The notes under the pieces were generated by a model, which worked only from the letters and a program-made list of their open reading frames with translations, searched no databases and was not told where the DNA came from. A DNA stretch of 64,000 nucleotides from Labilithrix sp. (lineage in GTDB: Bacteria; Myxococcota_A; Polyangia; Polyangiales; Polyangiaceae), in contig JAHBWD010000004.1 in assembly GCA_019637175.1 (NCBI GenBank), forward strand, positions 62,001-126,000, written 5' to 3'. The position numbers were made by a program, and so were the translations under genes. How positions within the stretch are numbered: position 1 is the stretch's first letter; every line of letters begins with the position of its first letter. Positions 36,454 through 45,316 of this stretch are shown one piece after another.

Positions 36454-37464
36454 TCAAAATCGCGTCGCCACACCGGCGCCGACGCCGCCGCTCACCGGAG
36501 GTGCCGTCCAGACCGGCTCCGTGCCCACGAGCAGGGTGGTTCGGTACAGATTGGCCGCGACTTCGGCGTCCAACGTCATGGCGAGCTTCTCGTACAACGG
36601 AAACTCCACGCCGACGCGTGCTCCGGTGGCGACAAACGCGGACGCGCGCGTCCTCGGGTCAGGAGCGTTCTCGGCCGAACCTTCGAATCGTCCGACGGAC
36701 GCGAGGGCACACCAGCTCACGTGTCCGAAACGCGCGCAGGGGAGAACGGTGCTTCGTAAGACCCACCCGCGCACCCGCGCACCCGCGAGGTTGGCGACAT
36801 CCACACCTGTGGTCGTCGGCAGCAAGGAGGAAACTTCGAGGCCGACCGCGAAGCGTGGTCGCTCGAAAGAAATCGAAACAGCCAAGCCAGGAGCCAGCCC
36901 GGGCTCCGCGCCCACGTCACCCCGCACCGCGCCGGCAAGACGAAACGTCGTCGGCTCCGACGACGTCGGCGACGTCGCGGGCACCGCTTCGCGCGGAGGC
37001 TCCACAAGCGAAGTCTGGACCGTCGGAGACTGCGGCGACATCGCTTCGGGCCCCGAAGGCGGCGACGCCGGAGGAGGCTCGCTTCGCGCAAGCGCATGAG
37101 GATCGATCGCGATCGCGATCGTGAGTGCGAGCGTTTCGAAGAGCGCGCTGCAGTCTGGACCCGGCGAGCTGATCTCCCGCGCCCCTTGACCAACTCCGTC
37201 GGCGTCGACGATCTCTACGCGGCCCACGAGCTGCTCGTCGCGCTTCGAAAGGCTCGCCAGGACCGTCCGCTCCGCCCAGGGGAAGAACGGGTCGTAGCCG
37301 ACACGCGTCATCACCGCGCGCCGAAGTGAGCCCTCGTCGGGACACCGCTCGGCCTCGCGGCTCCGCGAGTAGAAGAGACGCGACCGCGGGCTCGCCTCCG
37401 CGGGCGCGGCCCACGCGGTCGCGACGAGGCCGGCCGCCACGACGAGTCTCCTTCTTCCTCTCAT
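36454..37464 (-). CDS. Secreted protein with beta-barrel-like C-terminus
   Basis: The ATG at 37464 gives 336 residues with a Sec signal cleaved near AEA. The first half (SREAERCPDEGSLRRAVMTR, then VGYDPFFPWAERTVLASLSK) is a short domain I associate with Polyangial proteins encoded beside ECF sigma genes. A Pro/Ser-rich linker follows. The C-terminal part has alternating strands (LAPGLAVSISFERPRFAVGL and FVATGARVGVEFPLYEKLA) ending in GVGAGVATRF, so an outer-membrane barrel is likely. A longer frame to 37782 is rejected because it lacks a signal and runs through the doxX/lysR remnants. Function unknown. Confidence 0.72.
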   Translation of the reverse strand: MRGRRRLVVAAGLVATAWAAPAEASPRSRLFYSRSREAERCPDEGSLRRAVMTRVGYDPFFPWAERTVLASLSKRDEQLVGRVEIVDADGVGQGAREISSPGPDCSALFETLALTIAIAIDPHALARSEPPPASPPSGPEAMSPQSPTVQTSLVEPPREAVPATSPTSSEPTTFRLAGAVRGDVGAEPGLAPGLAVSISFERPRFAVGLEVSSLLPTTTGVDVANLAGARVRGWVLRSTVLPCARFGHVSWCALASVGRFEGSAENAPDPRTRASAFVATGARVGVEFPLYEKLAMTLDAEVAANLYRTTLLVGTEPVWTAPPVSGGVGAGVATRF

Positions 37465-37540
37465 CGACGCAGGGTGAGTAGACCATGGCGGAGCGTAGGA
37501 AGCAGCAGCGGGCGAGGCTCGCGCGCGGGGTCTTGCGTGT

Positions 37541-37617
37541 CGAGAGTAAGGACGTAGGCGACGAGGCGCGTCCGGAAGCCAAGCACGAGCAAGAGGGCGA
37601 TGCCCCCCAGAAGCTCC
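37541..37617 (-). pseudogene. DoxX-like gene fragment
   Basis: Within a 60-residue leftward frame (37461-37643) the segment PELLGGIALLLVLGFRTRLV plus a short hydrophobic run resembles one helix pair of DoxX membrane proteins. The residues after it (DTQDPAREPRP) and before it do not. Only about 25 residues of similarity remain, so the fragment is too short to be functional. The similarity is by eye. Confidence 0.4.
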
Positions 37618-37669
37618 GGTGTCGTCGACGTCACGCTCGCCACGCGGGGCGCGGATCGTCGGCGCTCGA

Positions 37670-37858
37670 GTCTCGCATTTCCTCATCGCTCCCGTGGTCG
37701 TCGCGCGCACCGACATGGTCGCGGCGATCAGCGAACGCGTCGCCGACGTCTTGGCACCCGCGCTCGGGCTCGCGCGACACACTCCGCCGATCGCGCTTCC
37801 GCGTGGGCGTGTCGGCCAGGTCTGGCACGCCCAACGCGAGACCGATCCAGGCCTCGGC
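37670..37858 (+). pseudogene. LysR regulator fragment (C-terminal end)
   Basis: The frame reads VSHFLIAPVVVARTDMVAAI, then SERVADVLAPALGLARHTPP and GQVWHAQRETDPG. It lines up with the last 65 residues of the intact LysR at 27310-28233 (IPHFLVAPHIVRETDVVLTL, LAPALGLRQLAPP, AMVWHDRQHAEP). The HTH and most of the effector domain are absent and the frame continues into unrelated sequence. It is therefore a remnant, not a gene. It sits divergent to the DoxX-like fragment, as in an original doxX/lysR pair. Confidence 0.65.
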
Positions 37859-37958
37859 CCGGTGAGACCTGCTCACTTTTTTGCGTGCCGCAGCCCACCC
37901 ATGCGCGGGCGGCCGCCTGCCCCACCTCCGCGGCGGCCGCCGTGCTATCGATCCCCTC

Positions 37959-39290
37959 ATGATCGGCTCCAAGGTCACGGTCAGGCTCCGGATGAGCGCG
38001 CACGACGCGCATTACGCGGGCGAGCTCGTCGACGGCGCGCGGATGCTCGCCCTCTTCGGCGACGTGGCGACCGAGCTCCTGATCCGGCTCGACGGTGACG
38101 AGGGCTTGTTCCGCGCCTATGAATCCGTCGAGTTCCTCGCGCCGGTCTTCTCCGGCGACTACATCGAGGCGACCGCCGAGCTCGTCGCGATCGGCACGAC
38201 GAGCCGCAAGATGCGCTTCGAGGCGCGCAAGGTCATCGCGAACGTCCGCGAGCGCGGCGTCGCCCCCAGCGCCGCCGACGTGCTGGGCGACCCCCTCGTC
38301 GTCTGCCGCGCGATCGGCACGTGCGTGACGCCGAAGGAGATGCAGCGCAGACCGAAGGAGCTCTACGTGCCGGCGCTGCCCTTCGGCGCGCCCTCGCAAG
38401 GGCCCAACGTGGTCGTCACCCCCGCGTCCGAGGGTGGGCCGCGCACGCTCGCGTCGATGGAGCGCCACGCGCCCGAGGTGATCCTCACCGCGGCGATCGT
38501 CGGCGCCGAGATCACGCGCGCGCAGACGCCGCACCTCCCCATCACGCCGGAGGAGATCGCCGACGAGGCCGCGCGCTGCCGCGAGGCCGGCGTCGCCGTG
38601 ATCCACCTGCACGTGCGCAACGACGACGGGAGCCCGACGCAGTCGAAGGATCGCTTCGCCGCCACCATCGAGAAGATCCGCGCGAAGACCGACTGCATCA
38701 TCCAGGTCTCGACCGGCGGCGCGATCGGCATGTCGATCGACGAACGCGCGCAGCCGCTCTCGTGCAAGCCGGAGATGGCGACGCTCAACTGCGGCTCGCT
38801 CAACTTCGGCGACGAGGTGTTCGTCAACACGCGCCCCGAGATCAAAGATCTCGCGAAGCGCCTCGAGGCGTCGGGCGCCGTCGCCGAGCTCGAGTGCTAC
38901 GAGGTCGGCCACGTCGAAGAGGCGCTCGCGCTCGCGGAAAAAGGCGTCGTCGCCAAGCCGCTCCACTTCCAGTTCGTGCTCGGCGTTCCCGGCGGGATCG
39001 GCGCGCGCGAAGAGAACGTGCGCTTCATGGCGGGGTTGATCCCGCCCGGCGCGACGTGGGCGGTCGCCGCCGTCGGCCGCTTCCAGCAGCCGATGACCGA
39101 GCTCGCGATGCGCCTCGGCGGGCACGCGCGCGTCGGGCTCGAAGACAACATCTACCTCTCGAAGGGCGTCCTCTCCGAGGGCAGCGCGCCGCTCGTCGCG
39201 CGCGCCGCGGCGTACGCGCGCAGCATCGGTCGCACGCCGGTGGAGCCGTCGCGCGCGCGCGCCATGCTCCTGCAGAAGGCGAACGCGTGA
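37959..39290 (+). CDS. Kal-Kce fusion: 3-aminobutyryl-CoA ammonia-lyase and 3-keto-5-aminohexanoate cleavage enzyme
   Basis: The ATG at 37959 gives 443 residues. Residues 1-130 match the hotdog-fold Kal enzyme ([20 protein letters not shown], then [19 protein letters not shown] and [12 protein letters not shown]). Residues about 170-443 match Kce/[25 protein letters not shown], the zinc motif HLHVR (H216, H218), VSTGG, GVPGG and GLEDN (E395, D396) with R391. Kce turns 3-keto-5-aminohexanoate and acetyl-CoA into acetoacetate and 3-aminobutyryl-CoA. Kal then removes ammonia to give crotonyl-CoA. These are successive steps of lysine fermentation, here in one chain. Other genes of that pathway are not seen. 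The stop overlaps the trpE start (GTGA). Confidence 0.88.
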   Translation: MIGSKVTVRLRMSAHDAHYAGELVDGARMLALFGDVATELLIRLDGDEGLFRAYESVEFLAPVFSGDYIEATAELVAIGTTSRKMRFEARKVIANVRERGVAPSAADVLGDPLVVCRAIGTCVTPKEMQRRPKELYVPALPFGAPSQGPNVVVTPASEGGPRTLASMERHAPEVILTAAIVGAEITRAQTPHLPITPEEIADEAARCREAGVAVIHLHVRNDDGSPTQSKDRFAATIEKIRAKTDCIIQVSTGGAIGMSIDERAQPLSCKPEMATLNCGSLNFGDEVFVNTRPEIKDLAKRLEASGAVAELECYEVGHVEEALALAEKGVVAKPLHFQFVLGVPGGIGAREENVRFMAGLIPPGATWAVAAVGRFQQPMTELAMRLGGHARVGLEDNIYLSKGVLSEGSAPLVARAAAYARSIGRTPVEPSRARAMLLQKANA

Positions 39291-40753
39291 TCGCGACGCG
39301 GACGCTCGTCGCCGACGCGCTCACGCCCGTGCGCGCGTACGCGTCGCTGCGCGAAGCCGATCCCGAGGGCGCTTCGTTCTTGCTCGAGAGCGTGGTCGGC
39401 GGCGAGCGATGGGGCCGCTTCTCGATCCTCGGCTACCGGCCTTCGTACGAGGCGATCCTCGATCGCTCGGGCTGGACGCTGCGCCCGGGCTCGGGCGCGC
39501 GCCCGGGATCGATCCCGACGATCGAATCGGTGCACGACGCGCCCGATGCGATCGCCGCCATCGAGCCGCTCTTCCGGCGCATCGGCGCCGGCGACGCGAA
39601 CAAGCCCGCCGATCAAGCGGCGCGCTTCGCCGCCGCGCACGTGGGTTACCTCGCGTGGGATCTCGTTCACCTGATCGAGAAGGTGCCGCCCGGCGCCGAC
39701 GCGACGTGGCAACGTCACTTCGTCCCGCTCGCGCGCTTCCTCGGGGGCGCGACGATCGTCGTGTTCGACGCGCTCGCGCAGACGGTCACGATCGCCGCGC
39801 CCGACGAGGCCGCGATCGATCGCGCGCTCGACGATCTGTCGCGCGCGCCGCGACTCTCGCCGCTCGCGCCCCCGGATCGGTCGCGCCTTCCTGCCGACGT
39901 CACGATCGATCTCGACGACGAAGGCTACAAAGCGCGCGTGAAGCGGGCGCAGGAGTACATCGCCGCGGGCGACGCCTTCCAGATCGTGCTCGCGCGCACC
40001 TTCTCCGTTCCGCGCAAGGGTCGCGACGCGTTCGACGTCTACCGCGCGATGCGTCTGCTCAACCCGTCGCCGTACATGTACTTCCTGGATCTTCCGCCGG
40101 CGCCGGGCGAGGCGCATCGCCTGCGCATCGCGGGCGCGAGCCCGGAGACGATGGTGCGCCTCGAAGACGGCACGATGACGGTGCGCCCGCTCGCGGGAAC
40201 CCGCCCGCGGGGCAAGACGCCGGACGAAGATCTCGCGCTCGAGGAGGAGCTGCTCGCCGACCCCAAGGAGCGAGCCGAGCACGTGATGCTCATCGACCTG
40301 GGCCGCAACGACGTCGGGCGCGTCGCCGCGATCGGCTCGGTGGATCTCGTGAAGAAGATGCAGATCGAGCGCTACTCGCACGTGATGCACATCGTGAGCG
40401 AGGTGAAGGGCAAGATCCCCACGTCGACGCCGCCTCTCGAGGTCGTGCGCGCGGCGTTTCCGGCGGGCACGCTGTCGGGAGCGCCGAAGGTGCGCGCGAT
40501 GCAGATCATCCGGGAGCTCGAGGCGCGACCGCGCGGGATCTACGGCGGCGCCGTGGGCTACGTCGCGACGAGCACGGATCTCGACTTCGCGATCGCGATC
40601 CGAACGATGGTCGAGAAGGGCGAGACGTTCGAGGTCACGGCCGGCGCGGGGATCGTGGAGGCGAGCGATCCCCAGGCCGAAGCCGACGAGACGCGCAACA
40701 AGGCGCGCGCCGTTCTCTGCGCGATCGAAGCCGCCGCGCCCCGCACGCTCTGA
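39287..40753 (+). CDS. trpE: Anthranilate synthase component I
   Basis: The GTG at 39287 overlaps the preceding stop (GTGA) and gives 488 residues, a usual TrpE length. The chorismate-binding domain is complete: [68 protein letters not shown] and [12 protein letters not shown]. The wording favours TrpE over PabB. It converts chorismate to anthranilate with ammonia supplied by TrpG. No trpG or other trp gene is in the window. The coupling to Kal-Kce has no obvious pathway logic, though that enzyme releases ammonia. No leader peptide can precede it because of the overlap. Confidence 0.92.
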   Translation: MIATRTLVADALTPVRAYASLREADPEGASFLLESVVGGERWGRFSILGYRPSYEAILDRSGWTLRPGSGARPGSIPTIESVHDAPDAIAAIEPLFRRIGAGDANKPADQAARFAAAHVGYLAWDLVHLIEKVPPGADATWQRHFVPLARFLGGATIVVFDALAQTVTIAAPDEAAIDRALDDLSRAPRLSPLAPPDRSRLPADVTIDLDDEGYKARVKRAQEYIAAGDAFQIVLARTFSVPRKGRDAFDVYRAMRLLNPSPYMYFLDLPPAPGEAHRLRIAGASPETMVRLEDGTMTVRPLAGTRPRGKTPDEDLALEEELLADPKERAEHVMLIDLGRNDVGRVAAIGSVDLVKKMQIERYSHVMHIVSEVKGKIPTSTPPLEVVRAAFPAGTLSGAPKVRAMQIIRELEARPRGIYGGAVGYVATSTDLDFAIAIRTMVEKGETFEVTAGAGIVEASDPQAEADETRNKARAVLCAIEAAAPRTL

Positions 40754-41143
40754 TTAGCCGAAGTACGCCTTCACCGAGTCGTCCGTCAGGACGCGGAACG
40801 AGCGGCCGTACATGTACGCGCTGAGCGCGCCGAGGGCCGCGTAGACGAGATACGAGAACGTGAACGTCGTCATGAACGACCAGCCCATCCGCGCGGTGAA
40901 GTAGGCGCCGGAGAGCGTGGCGATCGCGGTCCAGATGACGAGCACGAAGCGCGTGATCGACGACTTCGCGAGGAGCCGCCGGCCGATGAAGAACATGAAC
41001 GCGATCGTGAAGAGGAACGAGATGCCCGTCGTCAGGATCGTCCAGATGCCGAGGCCGCGTTGGTAGAGCGAGACGAGCGCGCCGAAGACGGCGTATCCGT
41101 ACCAGCTGTTCGTGAGCCCCTCGATCTTCTGCCTCGCGGTCAT
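40754..41143 (-). CDS. Small integral membrane protein
   Basis: The ATG at 41143 has GGAGG five bases upstream and gives 129 residues. The longer frame to 41242 adds a low-quality extension. Three or four hydrophobic helices are visible (YAVFGALVSLYQRGLGIWTI, FLFTIAFMFFIGRRLL, VLVIWTAIATLSGAYF and TFTFSYLVYAALGALSAYMY). The N-terminus and the C-terminus (SFRVLTDDSVKAYFG) are soluble. The family is not recognised. It ends flush with the convergent trpE. Confidence 0.75.
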   Translation of the reverse strand: MTARQKIEGLTNSWYGYAVFGALVSLYQRGLGIWTILTTGISFLFTIAFMFFIGRRLLAKSSITRFVLVIWTAIATLSGAYFTARMGWSFMTTFTFSYLVYAALGALSAYMYGRSFRVLTDDSVKAYFG

Positions 41144-41267
41144 CCTGGCCTCCTCGATTTCGCCTTGAGAAAGAGTACGCGTTTCGACGGTCGACCTACC
41201 CTGATCATTCCCGCCGCCGCGCGCCAGGGTCGTACGTCGCACGTCCCGTTTCGATCTGGAGGCGAAA

Positions 41268-41289
41268 GAGAGGCGCAGAGGCGCAGAAC
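41268..41289. repeat. Short GC-rich tandem repeat
   Basis: The unit AGGCGCAG occurs in tandem (GAGGCGCAGAGGCGCAG) just downstream of the coiled-coil gene stop. It has the flavour of the short GCGCAGAGG-type intergenic repeats found scattered in many bacterial genomes. Only one copy is seen in this window. Confidence 0.35.
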
Positions 41290-41295
41290 GTTTGT

Positions 41296-41709
41296 CTATT
41301 TCCCGATTTTCTTCTTGAGCGCCGCGAGCTCGTCGTCGACCTCGCGCTCGGTCTTTTCGCGGGCGCGCTCGCGGGCCGCACGCGCCTCGTTCTCCTCTTT
41401 TTCCCGCTGCTTACGCTGCTTTTCCACAGCGCGCGCCTCGGCTTCGGCCTCCTTCTTGGCGGCCTCCCGGGCCTTCAACGCGGCGAAAGGGTCCGGCGGC
41501 TCCTCCTTCTTCTCTTCTTCTTCCTCGACGTCGCCGAAGAGCGCTTCTTCGATCTTGCGGCCGGCGCTCTTCACCGCGGCCTTCGCGGCCGCGGAGCTTC
41601 GCTCGATCGCGATCTCTGCGGCCTTCTTGGCGGCCTTCTCCTTCGCCTTCTGCTCGAGCTCGTCTTTCTTGTCCGAGAGCTTGTCGACGAGCGACTTGAA
41701 GAAGCCCAT
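41296..41709 (-). CDS. Highly charged coiled-coil protein
   Basis: The product is 137 residues from the ATG at 41709. A short N-terminal segment MGFFKSLVDKL is followed by almost continuous charged helix rich in Glu, Lys, Arg and Ala (RKIEEALFGDVEEEEEKK, KQRKQREKEENEARAARE). This predicts a long coiled coil. There is no signal peptide. It lies 23 bases upstream of the second histidine kinase's stop region on the same strand, so it is independent of that operon. Function unknown; a structural or chaperone-like role is possible. Confidence 0.7.
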   Translation of the reverse strand: MGFFKSLVDKLSDKKDELEQKAKEKAAKKAAEIAIERSSAAAKAAVKSAGRKIEEALFGDVEEEEEKKEEPPDPFAALKAREAAKKEAEAEARAVEKQRKQREKEENEARAARERAREKTEREVDDELAALKKKIGK

Positions 41710-41732
41710 GCAAAGAAGATAGCTCGTCGCGC

Positions 41733-43655
41733 CTAGGGCGGAAGCGCCGGCTTGCTCGCGCGCGCGCGGATCGAGGCGCGATCGTTGGCGACCGGGAGCC
41801 ACACCCGGAACACCATGCCCCCGCGATCGGTCGCGTCGACCTCGATCGTCCCGGCGTGGATCTCGATGATCGATCGCGCGAGCTGAAGGCCGAGGCCGAG
41901 CGCGCCGTGGCGGCGCGCGCTCTCCGCGCTCTGGAAGGCGTCGAAGATCTTCTCGCGCTCGCCGACGGGCAAGCCTTCGCCGCTCGTCTCCACCTCGACG
42001 CGGAGGCGATCGCCTTCTCCCGGGAGCGTGGCGCGCACCGGGATCACGCCCTTGTCGCTGAAGCGCGCGGCGGTCATCACGACCGCCGTGAGCGCCTGCA
42101 CGATGCGCGTGCCGTCGACGAGGAGCGTGGGCATCCCCGGCTGGATCTCGCCGAGGATCTGCACGTCGGTGCCGACGGCGAGATCGCGCGCCTCGAGCAC
42201 CGACGACATGACGACGTCGCCGACGTGCGTGGGCTCGGGCGACACCTCGAGCTCGCCGGCCTCGACGCGCGCGCTGTCGAGGATCGTGTCGATGAGCATC
42301 AAGAGCTCGCGACCGCGCTGCTCGATGATCGCGAGGCTCTCCTTCTGCGCGTCGGCGAGGGGATTTCGCCCGACGAGCTCGGCGAAGCCGAGGACCGCGT
42401 TGAGCGGCGCCTTGAGGTCGTGGCTCATCGACGCGAGCAGCAGGCCGCGCATGCGCTCGGTCGCTTCGCGCGCGTCGATCGCGCGCTGCTGCGCGCCGGC
42501 GAACTCGCGGAAGACGCCGCCGAGCGAGTCGACCGCCTGGAGGAGGGCGTGCACGCTCCCGAAGCGCGCGAGGTGCAAGATGATCGTGCCGCGCATGACC
42601 TCGGCGACGCCGGCGCGTCGCACCTCGCGCGTGGCGAGCGCGATGTCGCGCTCGAACGCGAAGCCGATGCGCGTGCCGAGGATGGTGGCGAGCGCCACGG
42701 CGATGAACGCGAGCAGCACATAGACGCCGGTCACGGGAGAGAGGCGCGTCGTGCCGAACCGAACGAGCGCGGCGCCGGGATAGGTAGGGACCGTGACCTG
42801 CGTCTCTCCTTCGTCGCCGTGACGGATGACGAGGTCGCCGGTGTAGCCTTCGTCGATGTGGATGCGATAGCCGAGCGCGGCCGCGGCCTCGATCGCCTCC
42901 GCGCGACCGAGCACCTCGCGATGGGCCGAAGGCTCGCCGTTGGCCGGAGGCTCGTCGAGCGGCTCGAACACCGCGCGCGCCACCGCGGTCGCGTCGCTCG
43001 TGCGCGCGTCGCGATCGTAGGTGCGCGCGTGCGCGTCGACGAGGAGCGACGCGCCGAGCGCGACGAACGCGACAGGCGCCGCGACGGCGGCGACGATGCG
43101 CTGGCGCACGCGGCCGAGCGCGCTGCGGCCGAGGCGCTTCAGCGCGTCTTGCGTCGCGTGAGGCGGCGCGAGCTCGAGGACGCGCGCCACCGACGTCCGC
43201 ATCGTCACGTACGCCGAGAGCGCGCCGGTGCTCACCATCGTGAGGAGCAAGAGGACGATCGCGAGATCGGTGTACGCGTCGATCGCCTGTGGGCGGAGCA
43301 CCGGAACGAGGGTCGCCAGCGCGGCGAACACCGCGAAGAGCGCGCTCCAGAGCGCGAGGCGCGCGGGCAGCACGTAGAGGTAGAGGATCGACGTCGCGTC
43401 GACCGCGGCCGAGCCCACCGCCAGCGCGCGCAGCGCGGGCTGGAGGGGGCGCGCGAGGAAGAACGTCGCGCCGGCGGAGAACGCCGAGCACAAGACGCCG
43501 AGCACGAGCACCATCGAGAGCGAGGCGGAAGACGCGGAGGGCTCGAGGAGGAGCACGCGCGGCGCGAAGACGGCGGTGAGCAAGAACGTGACGACGTGCA
43601 CCGCGAGCTGGAGCCCGATGAGGCGCACCACGAGGCGGGCGGCGTGACGATTCAT
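41733..43655 (-). CDS. Membrane histidine kinase with degenerate ATP-binding domain
   Basis: The ATG at 43655 overlaps the first kinase's stop by four bases and gives 640 residues. About six N-terminal helices (10-205) are followed by a periplasmic loop (210-305), another helix (310-330) and the HisKA domain with SMSHDLKAPLNAVLGF (H412). In the catalytic domain the N-box reads ALTAVVMTAARFS, lacking the Asn that holds magnesium. The G1 box reads VETSGEGLP instead of DTGxGI. The G2 box GALGLGLQLAR is intact. This predicts weak or no ATP hydrolysis, so it may act as the phospho-acceptor or regulator of a pair with the first kinase. Confidence 0.85.
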   Translation of the reverse strand: MNRHAARLVVRLIGLQLAVHVVTFLLTAVFAPRVLLLEPSASSASLSMVLVLGVLCSAFSAGATFFLARPLQPALRALAVGSAAVDATSILYLYVLPARLALWSALFAVFAALATLVPVLRPQAIDAYTDLAIVLLLLTMVSTGALSAYVTMRTSVARVLELAPPHATQDALKRLGRSALGRVRQRIVAAVAAPVAFVALGASLLVDAHARTYDRDARTSDATAVARAVFEPLDEPPANGEPSAHREVLGRAEAIEAAAALGYRIHIDEGYTGDLVIRHGDEGETQVTVPTYPGAALVRFGTTRLSPVTGVYVLLAFIAVALATILGTRIGFAFERDIALATREVRRAGVAEVMRGTIILHLARFGSVHALLQAVDSLGGVFREFAGAQQRAIDAREATERMRGLLLASMSHDLKAPLNAVLGFAELVGRNPLADAQKESLAIIEQRGRELLMLIDTILDSARVEAGELEVSPEPTHVGDVVMSSVLEARDLAVGTDVQILGEIQPGMPTLLVDGTRIVQALTAVVMTAARFSDKGVIPVRATLPGEGDRLRVEVETSGEGLPVGEREKIFDAFQSAESARRHGALGLGLQLARSIIEIHAGTIEVDATDRGGMVFRVWLPVANDRASIRARASKPALPP

Positions 43656-45304
43656 CCCGGCCTCCTCTGCGCCGGCGCGACCGACGCGGGCGGCGCGACG
43701 GACGCGGCGAGGCGGCTCGGCGGGCGCAGCGAGGGCGCGGCCTCGAGGTTGCCGACGGGCAGGAGCACGGTGAAGGTCGAGCCGCGCCCCAGCTCGCTGT
43801 CGACCTTGATCGATCCGTGATGGAGCATCACGAGGCGGCGCGCGATCGCGAGGCCGAGGCCGGTGCCGCGACGGTGCGAGCGCTCGCTGCGCGCCTGCTT
43901 GTACTCCTGGAAGATCATCGCGCGCTCCTGCGCGCCGATGCCCGGGCCGGTGTCGGTGACGCTGAGCGACGCGAGCCCGCCCTCGCGCGCGAGACGAACG
44001 ACGACCTCGCCGCGCTGGGTGAACTTGATCGCGTTGTTGACGAGGTTGCCGAGGATCTGACGAACGCGGCGCCCGTCGACGCGCGCGACGAGCTGCGGAT
44101 CGCCCTCGACGCGCACCGAGAGCGGCTTGTGCCCGACGAGCCCGCGCGCCTCGCGCACGACCTCGTTGGCGAGCGCCGTGAGGTCGACGCGGCCGCGGCT
44201 CAACTTGAGCTGCCCGCTCTCGAGCGCCGAAAACTCGAGGATGTCGTTGATGAGCGAGAGGAGGTGCGCGCCCGATCCGCGGATCTGCTCGACCTCTTCG
44301 CGCGCCGAAGGCGAGAGCGGGCCGTCGACCTCCTCCATCAAGATGTCGGCGAAGCCGAGGATCGCGTTGAGCGGGCTGCGGAGCTCGTGGCTCACCGCGG
44401 CGAGGAACGCGGCGCGCTCGCGATCCGCGGCGCTCGCGCGCGCGAGGTCTTCCCGATACGCCTTCTCCGCTTTTCCGAAGCGGCCGACGAGCTTGTTGAA
44501 CGCCGCCGTGAGGATGCCGACCTCGTCCATCGTGCGCGCGGGCACGAGCTCGCCCGTGGGCTCGGTGCGCACCTGCGCCATCCCGTGCACGCGTCGCGTG
44601 ACGAACTCGACGTCGCGCGTGACGTCGAGGCTGACCGTGTAGCCGACGGTCGCGGCGACGCCGAGGAGCAAGGTCACGAGCGCGAGGAGCGAGGTGACGA
44701 GCGCGGGGGCGCCGTGCGCGGCCGAAGGCTCGGCGACGAGGACGACGAGACGGAGCGGCTGCGGATCGGAGGCGGCGGGCGCGACCGGCTTGACCGCGAA
44801 GCGCGCGCGGCCGAGACGCATTTGGGCGACGCCCTTGTCGCTCGCGAGCATCTTCTCGAGCGCGCCGCGATCGGGCGCGCCGAGCGTGACGTCGTGGACC
44901 ACGCGCGCGTCGGTCGTGACGACGAGGAGCTCGGCCTCGCTCCGTCGCGCCGCGCGCTGCGTCGCCTCGAGGCGGCGATCGGCCGGGAGCTGCGAGAGGC
45001 GCGCGGCGACGGTCGCCGCGACGAGCTCTGCGCGGGCGCCCGCGTGCTCGTCGCCCGCGCGCGCGAGGTGATCGAGGCCGACGAGCCCGATGCCGAGCGC
45101 CACGGCGAGACCGACGAGGACGACGACGAGCGGCGCGAGCGGGTTGAACGGCCAACCCTGCGCGCCGAGACCGAGCGGCGCCGAGAGCGGTGCCGAGAGC
45201 GATGAGCGATGTGCGCCGGAAGCGAGCGCCGATGTCGCAGCCGACGGCGCGGACGGCGCGAGCGCGGTGCCCGCCGGGCGCCCTCCCATCCGCGCGTCGT
45301 CCAT
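43652..45304 (-). CDS. Membrane sensor histidine kinase
   Basis: The product is 550 residues from the ATG at 45304; an ATG 15 bases in is possible. One helix near 58-78, a periplasmic sensor (80-195), a second helix (200-225), a HAMP linker and the HisKA domain SHELRSPLNAILGF (H306) are followed by a canonical ATP-binding domain: N-box ILGNLVNNAIKFT, G1 DTGPGIG, F-box IFQEYKQ and G2 GTGLGLAIAR. It should autophosphorylate. Its stop overlaps the second kinase's start, so they are coupled and probably form a complex. No response regulator gene is adjacent. Confidence 0.92.
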   Translation of the reverse strand: MDDARMGGRPAGTALAPSAPSAATSALASGAHRSSLSAPLSAPLGLGAQGWPFNPLAPLVVVLVGLAVALGIGLVGLDHLARAGDEHAGARAELVAATVAARLSQLPADRRLEATQRAARRSEAELLVVTTDARVVHDVTLGAPDRGALEKMLASDKGVAQMRLGRARFAVKPVAPAASDPQPLRLVVLVAEPSAAHGAPALVTSLLALVTLLLGVAATVGYTVSLDVTRDVEFVTRRVHGMAQVRTEPTGELVPARTMDEVGILTAAFNKLVGRFGKAEKAYREDLARASAADRERAAFLAAVSHELRSPLNAILGFADILMEEVDGPLSPSAREEVEQIRGSGAHLLSLINDILEFSALESGQLKLSRGRVDLTALANEVVREARGLVGHKPLSVRVEGDPQLVARVDGRRVRQILGNLVNNAIKFTQRGEVVVRLAREGGLASLSVTDTGPGIGAQERAMIFQEYKQARSERSHRRGTGLGLAIARRLVMLHHGSIKVDSELGRGSTFTVLLPVGNLEAAPSLRPPSRLAASVAPPASVAPAQRRPG

Positions 45305-45316
45305 CGCCAGCGAATA

